A DNA stretch of 64,000 nucleotides from Elusimicrobiota bacterium (GCA_016194745.1 JACQBA010000007.1:186001-250000), one strand, 5' to 3'; counted from the first letter of the stretch, positions 43,001 through 52,429 are shown. The notes: generated by a model not told the origin, from the letters alone. Translations and numbers: made by a program.

Positions 43001-43387
43001 ATTGACGGCGTGACCGTGACAGGGAACACCATCACGCTCGCGCCTACGATGGGGATCCACATCGGAACCCGCGGGGCCGGATCGAGCGCTCGCAACATCA
43101 CCGTGACCGGCAACACGATCATCAACAGCGGCCAGAACAAGACGCCTCCCAGCGGATATAGGTCCTACGTCATGCTGGAGGGGAATCTGGTCAACGTGCA
43201 TGTGGACGGCAACATCCTCCGGGATACCGGCACGCCCGCGCCGATCGGATATCAGTCCGTGTGGGCGCAGCCGGCCTCCGCCACCGGCACGACCTTCCGC
43301 AACAATACGATCACGAGCGCGAGCGGACATCTGATCTACAACCTCAATACCTCGATGATCGACGACACGGGAACGACCGGAAAATGA
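40067..43387 (+). CDS. Secreted modular polysaccharide lyase/epimerase: lectin-like, Ig-like, FN3 and pectate-lyase-superfamily beta-helix domains
   Basis: 1106 residues; ATG 40067 has GGAGGA 4-5 nt upstream and gives a clean signal peptide (MPRASRVV... VGVAGAQAQ). Domain order: lectin/LamG-like module 1 (CLASSPAWRNSPLAPQ, ~25-185), Ig-like (PPAVSISAPASGASVSG), FN3 (PPVLNAVASTGVTPTGT), lectin-like module 2 (CVVSAAAWQNISFAPQ), a second Ig-like, then from ~625 the pectate-lyase-superfamily start NVKNFGAKGDGVTDDTAAIQ and a right-handed beta-helix with many Asn-rich turns (NNNFL, NNTVTL, GNTITL). It probably trims or modifies the polysaccharide at the cell surface or in the periplasm. It overlaps the next GT by 4 bp, so it is part of the operon. 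Confidence 0.85.
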   Translation: MPRASRVVISSFLACAASLVGVAGAQAQCLASSPAWRNSPLAPQTAPFTASFDAIPGMARMDGLTSLSFGNVSNLSNMAVIVRFNNAGFIDARNDGAYGASVQVPYSPGLKYHFRLVIDPKAHRYSIYVTPPAATELALGSNFAFRSEQAALSTLNNWALWASAGSHQVCAFALGGVGPAPDTTPPAVSISAPASGASVSGTMTVSATATDNVGIAGVQFLIDGAALGAEDTSAPFSASWNTTLALNGTHSLTATARDEAGNRATSSPVVISVNNVVADTTPPVLNAVASTGVTPTGTTVSWTTNEASDSQVEYGPTAAYGSGTAVNAALVTAHSVPLSGLQSSTLYHYRVKSKDAAGNLAISGDFTFTTPVGAGCVVSAAAWQNISFAPQGGSFEARFDATPSMANMDGVIGLSNAAASNYLNVAAIVRFSNAGMIEARNGGLYAAANAIPYTAGTSYRFRLSVNIPNHTFSAYVTPSGSTEKLIGSDYAFRSEQSTTTSLNNLAAFASTGSETVCNVSVTGVTPPADTIPPTVSITAPASGASVAGTVPVSGTAADNVGVAGVQFRLDGAALGAEATQPPYAITWNAGGSSSGTHTLTAVARDAAGNNATSAGVTVTVGGTAPPPNAKNVKNFGAKGDGVTDDTAAIQAALDSVKIGGGTVYIPAGTYIVSPIGKTNALVVYSNMLITGDGPTSVIKVIANAGNYRSIFGSDRSYNATYVENVTFSKFRVNQNPAANTTCDIRTDGVISLPQFVIHLAQFKNATVEDMTFDLITGINTVALSGPNTSNAVVQRNYFKFVRSRSTGSYPYDNSAIYVESHNHKLLNNTCVADIAQKAYGCMETHGGAPSLVEGNNTDGYETGVNIVGFSSEMVASNDIVVRNNNFLRANFAIRTWSISPYNLKGVQIYNNTVTLAQRDFAAGSSIGINMVWSNESVGLQSNIAISSNSITFQDETTSPATITSATSTEGIGLTPIGTIDGVTVTGNTITLAPTMGIHIGTRGAGSSARNITVTGNTIINSGQNKTPPSGYRSYVMLEGNLVNVHVDGNILRDTGTPAPIGYQSVWAQPASATGTTFRNNTITSASGHLIYNLNTSMIDDTGTTGK

Positions 43388-44544
43388 GGTCTCTTCATCT
43401 CGTCAAGACGTCGGACGGAGCGCACTGGGCCGCGCACCAAGCGGCCGAACTCGTCAAATCGGGCGTTGACGTCCATGTCGCCTTGCCGTCGCTCGAGGGA
43501 CGAGCCGTCGCTTTGTGGCGGCGCGCGGGAGCGAAGGTCCACGAGGCCGATCTCGATTTCCCTGTACGCAAGCCGTGGACGCTGCCTGGGGTGCTGCGCA
43601 GGGCCCGGCGCCTCGTTTCGGGCGTCGCGCCCGACCTGATCCACAGCCATTTCGTCGGAACGACCCAGATCATCCGCTACGCCCTCGGGAAGAATCATCC
43701 CGTGCCTCGGATCTACCAGGTGGCCGGGCCGCTGCATCTGGAGCACTTCCCTTACCGGCGGTGGGAACTTTCGACGGCGGGAACGAGCGACTATTGGATC
43801 GGCTCGAGCCGATGCATCAACCGGCTGTACCGGAAGGCTGGCGTCCCGGGAGACCGTCTATTCCTCAGCTATTACGGCCAGAAGATCGAGTCCGTCGAGG
43901 ACACTCGCTCCAGCGGCTTGCGGCGCCGTTTGAATATCCCGGATTCGGCCGTCGTCATTGGGAACATCAACTTCATGTACCCGCCGAAACGCTATCTCGG
44001 GCAGAGAGTCGGCCTCAAGTGCCACGAGGACGTCATCGACGCGTTGGGCTCGCTCTTGCCTAGCAACCCGAATTGGTACGGCGTCTTGCTTGGAGGCGTC
44101 TGGGGTCGGTCGGAGCGCTATCTGGGGAAGCTGCGCCGGCGCGCGCGGTCCTTCGGCACTGATCGGCTCCTCCTGCCGGGGTTCATCGGCGCGGAGGATG
44201 TAGGAAGGGCCTGGCCGGATTTCGACGTGGCCGTTCACGTCCCGCTGTCGGAAAACTGCGGGGGGGTCATCGAGCCGATGCTCGCGGGAGTGCCTGTCGT
44301 CGCCTCCCGGGTGGGCGGGCTTCCAGAGGTCGTCTCCGAGGGAGTCACGGGAAGACTGGTCGAAAGCCGCAACCCCCGGGCGCTCGCCGCCGCCGTCACC
44401 GAGGTCGTCGCCGACTTGCCGAGGCACCGTGAAATGGCGAGGCGGGGCTCCCAGGTCGTCCGGTCGATGTTCGATGTGCGTCGGACGGCGGCCGAGGTCT
44501 TCGGCATATATCAGCGAGTCCTCTCCTCGCGGGCGGCGGCCTGA
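43384..44544 (+). CDS. Family 4 glycosyltransferase
   Basis: 386 residues, ATG 43384 overlapping the lyase stop. The N-terminal VKTSDGAHWAAHQAAELVKSG and HSHFVGTTQIIRYALG, and the C-terminal FDVAVHVPLSENCGGVIEPMLAGVP with a following SRVGGLPEVVSEGVTGRLV, are GT-B/GT4 patterns; the EX7E motif reads E-N-C-G-G-V-I-E-P, retaining both Glu. It adds a further sugar of the repeat unit. The stop TGA is directly followed by the GTG of the phosphoglycosyl transferase. Confidence 0.9.
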   Translation: MRSLHLVKTSDGAHWAAHQAAELVKSGVDVHVALPSLEGRAVALWRRAGAKVHEADLDFPVRKPWTLPGVLRRARRLVSGVAPDLIHSHFVGTTQIIRYALGKNHPVPRIYQVAGPLHLEHFPYRRWELSTAGTSDYWIGSSRCINRLYRKAGVPGDRLFLSYYGQKIESVEDTRSSGLRRRLNIPDSAVVIGNINFMYPPKRYLGQRVGLKCHEDVIDALGSLLPSNPNWYGVLLGGVWGRSERYLGKLRRRARSFGTDRLLLPGFIGAEDVGRAWPDFDVAVHVPLSENCGGVIEPMLAGVPVVASRVGGLPEVVSEGVTGRLVESRNPRALAAAVTEVVADLPRHREMARRGSQVVRSMFDVRRTAAEVFGIYQRVLSSRAAA

Positions 44545-45158
44545 GTGTATAAGCTCTTCGGCAAGCGTCTGTTGGACGTCGTGTTGAGCGCCTTTCTCCT
44601 CGTCGCGCTGTCGCCGATGCTCGCCGTACTGGCCGTATTCGTCCGCTTGCGCCTTGGGAGCCCCGTCCTTTTCCGGCAGGCGCGTCCCGGCCTAGGCGGG
44701 CGCGCGTTTACCCTGTACAAATTCAGGACGATGCTCGACCCGCGGGACGGAGAAGACGCTCTCGCCTCCGACGCTCGGCGGCTGACGTCGTTCGGCGCAT
44801 GGCTTAGAAGCACGAGCTTCGACGAGCTGCCGGAACTCGCCAACGTGCTCAGGGGATAGATGAGTCTGGTCGGCCCGCGGCCGCTGCTCATGGAGTACCT
44901 TCAGCGCTATTCGCCCGCGCAAGCAAGGCGCCACGGCGCATTGCCGGGCGTGACCGGCTGGGCGCAGATCCACGGCCGCAATTGCCAATCCTGGGAGCAG
45001 CGATTCGAGTTGGACCTGTGGTACCTGGATCATATGAGCCTTCGGCTGGACCTCGAGATCCTGATCTCGACGATTTCGAAGGTGCTCTACCGCGAGGGCG
45101 TCGCCGCTCCGGGACAAGCGACGATGCTGCCGTTCACGGGCTCTGGAGGAACTTCCGC

Positions 45159-45162
<4 letters not shown>
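44545..45162 (+). pseudogene. Initiating phosphoglycosyl transferase (PglC/WcaJ C-terminal type) split by in-frame TAG
   Basis: A monotopic PGT of 205 codons begins GTG 44545: re-entrant membrane helix (KRLLDVVLSAFLLVALSPML), PVLFRQARPGLGG, FTLYKFRTM, and the catalytic pair in SFDELPELANVLRG. At 44857-44859 TAG stands where the family has the Asp of 'GDMSLVGPRP'; the same frame continues from ATG 44860 with MSLVGPRPLLMEYL, GVTGWAQIHGR and WYLDHMSL to TGA 45162. TAG is an ordinary stop elsewhere here. Either the gene is inactive, two fragments are made (TAG ATG are adjacent, allowing re-initiation) and assemble, the stop is read through, or the base call is wrong. The catalytic DE lies in the first fragment and the phosphate-binding PRP in the second. 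Confidence 0.85.
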
Positions 45163-46288
<1,126 letters not shown>

Positions 46289-46292
<4 letters not shown>

Positions 46293-46999
46293 GACGGATC
46301 GCGATCGTCGGCGCCGGAGGGCACGGCCGCGAGGTCGCCGACGTCCTGCGACACGCGGCGCGCGCCGGGGAGGCGCTATCCATCGAGGGCTTCATCGATG
46401 AGAACGAGTCTCTCCACGGCCGCGAGATCGAGGGTTTGCCGGCGCTCGGCGGCTGGGAGTGGTTCGACCGGCCGGCTCGGCGCGAGGTCCAGGTGGTCTG
46501 CGCGGTGGGCGCGCCGAACATCTGCCGGAAACTCGTCCTCAGGGCGCGTGCGCTCGGTCTTTCCTTCGGCGACGCGATCTCGCCGCTCGCCTGCGTCTCG
46601 CCCGGCGCGAAGCTCGGCGCGGGCATCACGCTGTTCCCGCACGCGGTCGTCGGGGTCGGAGCGCGACTCGGGAACCACTGCATCCTGAACCTCGGCGCAA
46701 GCGTCAGCCATGACTCGGTCGTCGGCGACTTCACCATACTCAATCCCGGCGCCAGACTCGCGGGCAACGTGATGGTGGGCGAAGGCTGCAACATCGGGAT
46801 GCAGAGCAGCGTCATCCAAGGCCGGACCGTCGGGGCCTGGACGACGATCGGCGCCGGCGCCGCCGTCGTGAGAGACATCCCGCCGGGCGTGACCGCGGTA
46901 GGAGTGCCCGCGCGGCCTCTTGCGGTCCGCAGGACTCTCGGCGCCGGAGCGCAGTCCGCCGTGCGTGCGATCACGCAGGCCGTCACACCAAACTCATGA
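46289..46999 (+). CDS. Sugar acetyltransferase, NeuD/PglD family
   Basis: 236 residues. An N-terminal nucleotide-sugar-binding fold (RIAIVGAGGHGREVADVL) is followed by left-handed beta-helix hexapeptides from about 105 (CVSPGAKLGAGITLFPHAVVGVGARLGNHC), with NLGASVSHDSVVGDF holding the catalytic His and IGAGAAVVRDIPPGVTAVGVPARP at the end. This two-domain plan matches PglD, which acetylates UDP-4-amino-4,6-dideoxy-GlcNAc. It overlaps the aminotransferase and the dehydratase genes by 4 bp each. Confidence 0.9.
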
Positions 47000-48960
47000 A
47001 AGAACTATCCGGTGAATATTGCGCCCCAAAATCCGATTCGTCGGCATGGTCCGCCATGATCCGCATCAATGACCGCTTCTTCCTTCGCCATCTTTGGGTT
47101 CCCGCGCTCGACGCGCTTGCCGTCGGGATCTCGTACTATCTCGCTTTCCTAGTGCGATTCGATTTCGCCGTCGCGCCCATCCATGTCGATGTGTTTCTAT
47201 CCACTCTCGGCTTTGCGTACTCGGCGTTCTTCCTCGCGGCGCTTACCAGCGGACTCTATCGGCGCCTTCATCATATCTCGAGTTTAGACGAGATGGGAAA
47301 GATGCTTCAGACGACGGCGCTGACGTCCGCGTTCCAAGGCGCCGCCGTTCTCGTCTTGGCCCGAGAGGACTATCCGCTGTCGATCCTTCTAATCCACCCG
47401 TTCCTGCTCTTCTTCAGCATGGGGGCCATCCGCGCGGCGGCGTTCGAAGGCCTCGCATTCTACCGCCGGCGCCTACGATGGGGCGCCCCCACGCGAAAGG
47501 CGGTGCTCATCGGCGCGGGCGAGCTGGGAGAGATCGTGCTGGGGAGCCTGCTCCGGGAGCGTTCTCCGTCCTACGAGGTGGTCGGCGTGATCGACGACGA
47601 CCCGCGCAAGCGCGGCATGCGCCTATGCGGCGTGAGGATCACCGGAGGACGAGAGGCCCTTGGAGCCCTGTTGCGCAAGAGGACGGTCGATGAGGTCATC
47701 ATCGCGATCGCCGCGAGCCGCGCGTCGCTCGTGCGCGACGTCGTCGAGGCAGTGCAGGCCACGCCGAAACCGCCCGAGATCAAGATAGCGCCGAGCTTGT
47801 TCGAGCTGCTGCGATCGCCGGGCGAACGAGTATCGCTGCGCAAGGTCCGCCCGGCGGATCTCCTCAATCGGGAGGTCGTCCGCCTGGACGCCGGGCGCAT
47901 CGCGGGCACGCTTCGAGGCAAGATCGTCCTCGTCAGCGGCGCCGGAGGCACGATCGGCGCGGAGCTCTGCCGTCAAGTCCTCAAGTACGAGCCGGACCGC
48001 CTGCTCCTGCTCGAGAATCATGCGACCTCCCTATTCTACCTCCACAAGGAACTCCTCGAAGCGAACGCCGGCGCGCGCGTCGTCCCGGTCCTCGGCGACG
48101 TCCGCGACAACGGCACTCTCGAGCGCATCTTCAAGAACCATCGGCCGCAAGTCGTCCTGCATGCCGCCGCGCACAAGCACGTATTCCAGCTCGAGTCGAA
48201 CATCCTCGAGGCGGTGAGCAACAACACGCTCGGCACGTACGCGCTGGCGAAAGCCGCCGACCGCTTCGGGGCCGAGGTCTTCCTCCTGGTCTCGACCGAC
48301 AAAGCCGTGCGTCCCAGCAGCGTCATGGGCGCGAGCAAGCGCGCCGCCGAGATCGTCGTGCGAAACATGACGAAAGCGAGCCGCACGCGCTTCGCCGCCG
48401 TCCGGTTCGGCAACGTGCTCGGCAGTTCCGGGTCCGTGCTCAAGATCTTCCAGGAGCAGCTTTCCAAAGGAGAGCCGATCTCGATCACCGACGCCGAGGC
48501 GACGCGCTACTTCATGACGGTCGAGGAAGCCGCCGGCCTCATCCTTCAAGCCTCGTCCATGGCGGCGGGAGGCGAGATATTCGTCCTCAAGATGGGCAGC
48601 CCGGTGCGCATCATGGACATGGCCAACAATCTCATCGCCCTATCCGGCCTTCAGGGCGGCGACGTCGAGATCCGGGTCACCGGCCTGCGCCAAGGCGAAA
48701 AGGCCCACGAAGAGCTCGTGGAGGATTCCGCGGGCGTCGACATCTCCGAGCATCCCGAGATCATGCGGTTGCGCTCCGAAAACGGAGAGCTGGAGCAGCT
48801 CACCGAACGCATGCTCGAGTTGGAGCTATCCTGCCGCGCCGCAGACGATCAATCCGTCCTCCGGCAATTGCGGACCCTCGTGCCGACGTTCCAGCCCGCG
48901 GCGGAGCACTCCGCGGGCGGCCGCGCCGCCGCGCCGATCCTTCCGCTTACCGCATCCTGA
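46996..48960 (+). CDS. Membrane nucleotide-sugar 4,6-dehydratase (WbpM/PglF/CapD family)
   Basis: 654 residues. Four N-terminal hydrophobic helices, then two Rossmann regions: KAVLIGAGELGEIVLG (~170) and IVLVSGAGGTIGAELCRQVL (~315). The catalytic region is typical: VLHAAAHKHVFQLE, LLVSTDKAVRPSSVMGASKRAAEIV (the Tyr of the usual YxxxK is replaced by Met, as in WbpM) and VRFGNVLGSSGSVLKIF. It makes UDP-4-keto-6-deoxy sugar from UDP-GlcNAc. It closes the operon; the gene after it begins 172 bp later. Confidence 0.9.
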   Translation: MKELSGEYCAPKSDSSAWSAMIRINDRFFLRHLWVPALDALAVGISYYLAFLVRFDFAVAPIHVDVFLSTLGFAYSAFFLAALTSGLYRRLHHISSLDEMGKMLQTTALTSAFQGAAVLVLAREDYPLSILLIHPFLLFFSMGAIRAAAFEGLAFYRRRLRWGAPTRKAVLIGAGELGEIVLGSLLRERSPSYEVVGVIDDDPRKRGMRLCGVRITGGREALGALLRKRTVDEVIIAIAASRASLVRDVVEAVQATPKPPEIKIAPSLFELLRSPGERVSLRKVRPADLLNREVVRLDAGRIAGTLRGKIVLVSGAGGTIGAELCRQVLKYEPDRLLLLENHATSLFYLHKELLEANAGARVVPVLGDVRDNGTLERIFKNHRPQVVLHAAAHKHVFQLESNILEAVSNNTLGTYALAKAADRFGAEVFLLVSTDKAVRPSSVMGASKRAAEIVVRNMTKASRTRFAAVRFGNVLGSSGSVLKIFQEQLSKGEPISITDAEATRYFMTVEEAAGLILQASSMAAGGEIFVLKMGSPVRIMDMANNLIALSGLQGGDVEIRVTGLRQGEKAHEELVEDSAGVDISEHPEIMRLRSENGELEQLTERMLELELSCRAADDQSVLRQLRTLVPTFQPAAEHSAGGRAAAPILPLTAS

Positions 48961-49059
48961 GAGACGAAGGCTCATCGCATTCCCTCCATCGGAGCCCCGA
49001 GATTGCTGCGGGGCATTTCCGACTTGTTACGGCGGCCGCCGCGGGCATTGAAGCTGAGT

Positions 49060-49065
49060 TATAAT
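49060..49065 (+). promoter_or_regulatory. -10 box for the secreted Ig/lectin-like gene
   Basis: Consensus TATAAT 67 bp before ATG 49132, in an AT-rich pocket. No convincing -35. The 48961-49131 gap contains no other feature I can support. Confidence 0.45.
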
Positions 49066-49131
49066 TTCCATAGTCGCGCCACAGCAGGAATCGTTCCCGA
49101 GGGAGGTCCATCCCCCGAATACCGAGGCGCC

Positions 49132-50568
49132 ATGAATATGAGAAGGGTCTACTCCTTGACGCTGTATCTCGGGACTCTGGCGTCCTGGAGCCTCGCTCAA
49201 TCAGGCGCCGCGCCGTCCGTGCCTGGCGAGGTTTCCAGCTCGATGCGCTATCATCTCCGCGTCCAGCCCGTCGCCCTGCCGCACAACCCGGCGGCCTCGC
49301 CGCTCGAGGCGGCGCCAAGGACCGATGTCGAGGCGGCGGCGCCCAAGCCGGGCGCGTCCGCGCCGAGGGTCGAACTCACCGCCCCGACGGCGGGCGCCAC
49401 CCTGGCGGGAACGGCGATCCTCCAAGCGGCGGTCAACGATGAGACCGGAGTGGCGGGAGTCCAATTTCAGGTCAACGGCGTCGATTTCGGGCCCGAAGCG
49501 ACCGCCGCTCCCTATGCCTCGATATGGGACACCACGACGGGCACCAACGGCCCTCACAGTCTATCGGCCGTCGTCCGGGACTCTGCCGGCAAGAAGAAGA
49601 CGTCCTCGTACGTGACCGTGACCGTCGACAACGCGATTATGGATACGACGCCGCCGAGCGTGTCCCTGGCGGCGCCCGCCGCCGGCGCAAGGGTGTCCGG
49701 AGTCCAAAGCGTCTCGGCGATCGCCTCGGACAACACGAGCGTCGCCGCGGTGCAGCTCCAGGTGGACGGCATGATCCTCGGCAACGAGATCACGCGGCCC
49801 CCCTACATGAGCGCTTGGAATACGGCGTTCTACGCCAACGGGGCCCATACGCTGGTCGCACTGGCGCGCGACTCCTTTGGAAACATTACGTTCTCGAGCC
49901 CGGTGTCTGTCCTCGTAAGCAATAGCGCCGCGCCGGCGCCCGCGTCTCCGCCCGAAGCTTCCCCGGTCGCGTCTCCGCCTGAGACGTCCCCGGTCGCCTC
50001 TCCGCCTGAGACGTTCCCGGTTGCGCCTGAACCCGAGGCGCCCCCGGCACCGCTGCCTCCGTCGTCGCTCCCCGCGGGGCCGGCAGGCTGCGCTTCGAGC
50101 GCGGGCACTTGGCAGAATGCACCCTTCACGCCTCAGACCGGGCGCTTCACGCTGCAGTTCGACGCCACGCCAGGCATGGCCAAGATGGACGGCGTCATCG
50201 GCACTGCGGCGGGCGCGGCCTCCGACTACGGCCAGCTCGCCGGCATCGTTCGGTTCAACAATACCGGAACGATCGACGCGCGCAACGGCGGCGCGTACGC
50301 CGCGGCGAGTCCGATCCCGTACGAGGCGGGAACGAGCTATCATTTCCGCCTCGACGTGAACGTGCCCGCGCATTCCTACAGCGCCTACGTCCGGCAGGGC
50401 CCGGGTGCCGAGCGGCTCATCGGCAGCAACTTCAACTTCCGCTCCGAGATGTCGCGGACGCCCTCGTTGATCGGACTCGGCATCTTCGCGTCGACCGGCC
50501 GCCAGAGCGTTTGCGGGCTGTCGATTGCTCCAGCGGGTTCGAGCGCCACCTTCGCCTCCCCCAAGTAG
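49132..50568 (+). CDS. Secreted protein with two Ig-like domains, Pro-rich linker and C-terminal lectin-like module
   Basis: 478 residues from ATG 49132 (signal peptide MNMRRVYSLTL... SWSLAQ). Two Ig-like domains (PRVELTAPTAGATLAG ~85; PPSVSLAAPAAGARVSG ~180) precede a linker with imperfect repeats of SPPE[AT][SF]PVA (~265-305) and a lectin/LamG-like module (CASSAGTWQNAPFTPQ, FDATPGMAKMDGVIG, VRFNNTGTIDARNGGAY) that matches the two modules in the lyase at 40067. No catalytic domain is visible, so it likely binds the surface polysaccharide. It sits just past the exopolysaccharide operon on the same strand. Confidence 0.8.
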   Translation: MNMRRVYSLTLYLGTLASWSLAQSGAAPSVPGEVSSSMRYHLRVQPVALPHNPAASPLEAAPRTDVEAAAPKPGASAPRVELTAPTAGATLAGTAILQAAVNDETGVAGVQFQVNGVDFGPEATAAPYASIWDTTTGTNGPHSLSAVVRDSAGKKKTSSYVTVTVDNAIMDTTPPSVSLAAPAAGARVSGVQSVSAIASDNTSVAAVQLQVDGMILGNEITRPPYMSAWNTAFYANGAHTLVALARDSFGNITFSSPVSVLVSNSAAPAPASPPEASPVASPPETSPVASPPETFPVAPEPEAPPAPLPPSSLPAGPAGCASSAGTWQNAPFTPQTGRFTLQFDATPGMAKMDGVIGTAAGAASDYGQLAGIVRFNNTGTIDARNGGAYAAASPIPYEAGTSYHFRLDVNVPAHSYSAYVRQGPGAERLIGSNFNFRSEMSRTPSLIGLGIFASTGRQSVCGLSIAPAGSSATFASPK

Positions 50569-50600
50569 CGGGGGACCGGCAACGGGAAAAATTCGCCGAC

Positions 50601-50665
50601 TAGAAACACAAAACCCGCCTTTGGGGCGGGCTTCGGCCTGCCATTTCTTGTCGCAGGTTCGAGAT
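50601..50665 (-). repeat. Two-hairpin dispersed repeat, copy 2
   Basis: Same element as 26001-26072, same strand: CTCGAACCTGCGACAAGAAATGGCAGGCC (read in pieces on the minus strand as 50665-50637), then a GCCCGCC/GGCGGGT-type hairpin (50613-50632) and TTTGTGTTT. The internal ATG here opens no longer protein. On the plus strand the hairpin could help end transcription of 49132-50568. The 50666-50860 stretch after it shows no gene; TATCAT at 50832-50837 may be the -10 for the next gene. Confidence 0.7.
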
Positions 50666-50860
50666 CGGTTCCTTCCAGATCAGAATGCTCGGGACGCCGC
50701 CATCGCGCAAGGGTCCCGTCATAGATCGGACACAAGCGCTACGTCCCGGGCACTTGTGCCTATAGGCGTACGGGGCTATTGGCGGGCCCTCGTCCGGGCT
50801 TTCGTCCCATACGCCCCGCCCAGGGTAGGAGTATCATGAGGGAAGGATTCGGAGGGGAAC

Positions 50861-51220
50861 ATGAGATCCATAGTTCGGGCGTCCGCGATCGCGGCGCTTG
50901 TCGTGATGGGGATCGCCGCGGCGGCGTGGAGCGAGCCGTCGCGCGCCATCCGGGATTTTCTGGCCGAGGCCGCGGCGGTCCCGTCGGAGCCCGTCGCCGC
51001 CGCGGCGGTAGCTGGCGCGACGGACCTCCAATACGCGGCAGTGACCCAAGTCTCGGCCGTCGCCAAGACGAAATGCCGCCGGAGCCCCTGGGAAGGCTGC
51101 TCCAACGCGACCCGCGACCGAAACGGCTGCGTGCACGGGATCATCTGCGGCCGGGAGAGCTACGACGAGAAGCCCCGCTGCACCTGCACTCCCGCGCCAT
51201 GGTGGGAGAACGGCCCCTGA
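50861..51220 (+). CDS. Small secreted Cys-rich protein of unknown function
   Basis: 119 residues; ATG 50861 follows GGAGGGG by 4 nt. The signal peptide (RASAIAALVVMGIAAAAWS) is followed by an Ala/Val-rich middle and a C-terminal domain with six Cys within ~45 residues: TKCRRSPWEGC, NGCVHGIICGRE, RCTCTPAPWW. Even Cys number and secretion suggest three disulphides. I recognise no family. It ends before a strong hairpin shared with the convergent gene on the other strand. Confidence 0.65.
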   Translation: MRSIVRASAIAALVVMGIAAAAWSEPSRAIRDFLAEAAAVPSEPVAAAAVAGATDLQYAAVTQVSAVAKTKCRRSPWEGCSNATRDRNGCVHGIICGRESYDEKPRCTCTPAPWWENGP

Positions 51221-51233
51221 ACTGAACGGACCG

Positions 51234-51260
51234 GCTCCGGCCTCGGGATGAGGCCGGAGC
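51234..51260. terminator. Hairpin between convergent genes
   Basis: GCTCCGGCCTC, loop GGGAT, GAGGCCGGAGC: a perfect 11-bp stem in the 58-bp gap between 51220 and 51279. No U-tract on either strand, so termination may be Rho-assisted or bidirectional. Confidence 0.55.
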
Positions 51261-51278
51261 GCGATCCGTTGTCCCGCA

Positions 51279-51854
51279 TCAGCCTCGCCCCGAGCGGAAG
51301 GGCTCCTTCAGCACGATCTTGATCCCCTTGATCGTGCCCTTGAACGCGTCGCGCACCTTGTCGCCCGCGCTCGCGCCGATCTCGAAGGCCGCGTCGAAGG
51401 CGCCCTGCGCGGCCGCCGTCGCCGCCTTGCCTACGTCCGCGCCGATCTCCGTCGCGCCCTCGATGGCGCCTTCCACCGCGCCTTTCGCCGCCGAGGCCAC
51501 GTCGCCCCCGACGTCGTAGGTGTGCTTGACGAGCGAGGAAGCCGTGTGGCTTACCGCCTTCATGGCGCCGTCCCCGGTCTCGCCCGTCCCGCGCAGGAGA
51601 CCCAGGACCATGCCCTTGGCCACCGCGCCCAACTCGCAGCCGAGTTCCTTGCCGCCCGTCACCGCGATGCCGACGACGCCGTAGAGCGCCGTGATGAGCG
51701 ACTCTCCGACCTTGCCGGACCCGCGCAGCCCCGCGGACGTCGTATCGGCGACCGTCTCGACGACGGCCTTCGTCACGTCCCCGGTGCCGCGCACCGCCTT
51801 GATGAGGCCGTCCTTGAACCGCCACGGCCTATGGTCTAGCCTTGGTCTATGCAT
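51279..51854 (-). CDS. Gly/Ala-rich amphipathic-repeat protein of unknown function
   Basis: 191 residues. ATG 51854 is chosen because AGGAGGTG lies 5 nt upstream; the frame extends 6 codons further back. After a basic start (HRPRLDHRPWRFK) the protein is nearly all short amphipathic helices with small residues: VTKAVVETVADTTSAGLRGS, VGIAVTGGKELGCELGAVA, ASAAKGAVEGAIEGATEIG, KAATAAAQGAFDAAFEIG. The pattern (Gly-Ala faces with regularly placed Asp/Glu/Lys) suggests membrane- or helix-bundle-binding, like LEA or phasin-type repeats, but no family is recognised. Its gene is 14 bp after the beta-barrel candidate and probably in the same operon. Confidence 0.6.
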   Translation of the reverse strand: MHRPRLDHRPWRFKDGLIKAVRGTGDVTKAVVETVADTTSAGLRGSGKVGESLITALYGVVGIAVTGGKELGCELGAVAKGMVLGLLRGTGETGDGAMKAVSHTASSLVKHTYDVGGDVASAAKGAVEGAIEGATEIGADVGKAATAAAQGAFDAAFEIGASAGDKVRDAFKGTIKGIKIVLKEPFRSGRG

Positions 51855-51868
51855 GGCCCACCTCCTGG

Positions 51869-52330
51869 TCATTTGCCCAGTCCGAAGTAAAATCGTACGC
51901 CTAGCCCGCCGTCGACGTCCACGCGATGGCTGGGAGTCAGCTGGAATACGGGACCCGCCTCGAAGAAGAGCTCGATCGGGCGCCCCTGCACCCGGTAGTC
52001 TCCGCCCGCGATCGTACGCAGCCCGAAGAGGGCGTCGTCGTCGCGCGCCTCGATCCTAGGGCCGAGCCCGACGTAGGCGCCGAGCCGGCCGCGGCTCGGC
52101 TGGGGTGCCACGTCCCACGCGTGAAACAGCACGTCGGTGAAGAACACCGCGTTGCTGCCCCCGAATCCCACGCCGGCGTCGATGGCGCGGGTGTCGTCCA
52201 GCCAGTATTTGATTGTCGGGCCGATAGGTTCGCCGATGATCACGCCCGCCCCGAGTTGCCCCGACGTCTGCGCCGCGGCCGGCATCGCCGCCGCGAATGC
52301 CGCTAACAGGATGGATGGAACGCGCGTCAT
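51869..52330 (-). CDS. Small outer-membrane beta-barrel candidate
   Basis: 153 residues; ATG 52330 follows GGGAGGA. A signal peptide (ILLAAFAAAMPAAAQ) is followed by alternating polar/hydrophobic strands separated by short turns (GAGVIIGEPIGPTIKYWL, RAIDAGVGFGG, GAYVGLGPRIEARDDD, IELFFEAGPVFQLTPS, DGGLGVRFYFGLGK), ending in aromatic-Phe as outer-membrane barrels do. About eight strands could form. No sequence family assigned. Upstream gap 52331-52429 holds no clear promoter. Confidence 0.6.
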   Translation of the reverse strand: MTRVPSILLAAFAAAMPAAAQTSGQLGAGVIIGEPIGPTIKYWLDDTRAIDAGVGFGGSNAVFFTDVLFHAWDVAPQPSRGRLGAYVGLGPRIEARDDDALFGLRTIAGGDYRVQGRPIELFFEAGPVFQLTPSHRVDVDGGLGVRFYFGLGK

Positions 52331-52429
52331 GGTTCCTCCCTGCTGTTTGCGTCCTGACTTTTGGACGCGCGGCCCGCGGAAAACGTTGGGTCAAATCCCG
52401 AGCAACTCGCGGCAACGGGCCGGAACGCG

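Noticed and set aside
44857..44859. TAG decoded as an amino acid genome-wide
   Set aside because: TAG ends other good genes here (for example 14010 and 21690), so recoding is unlikely.
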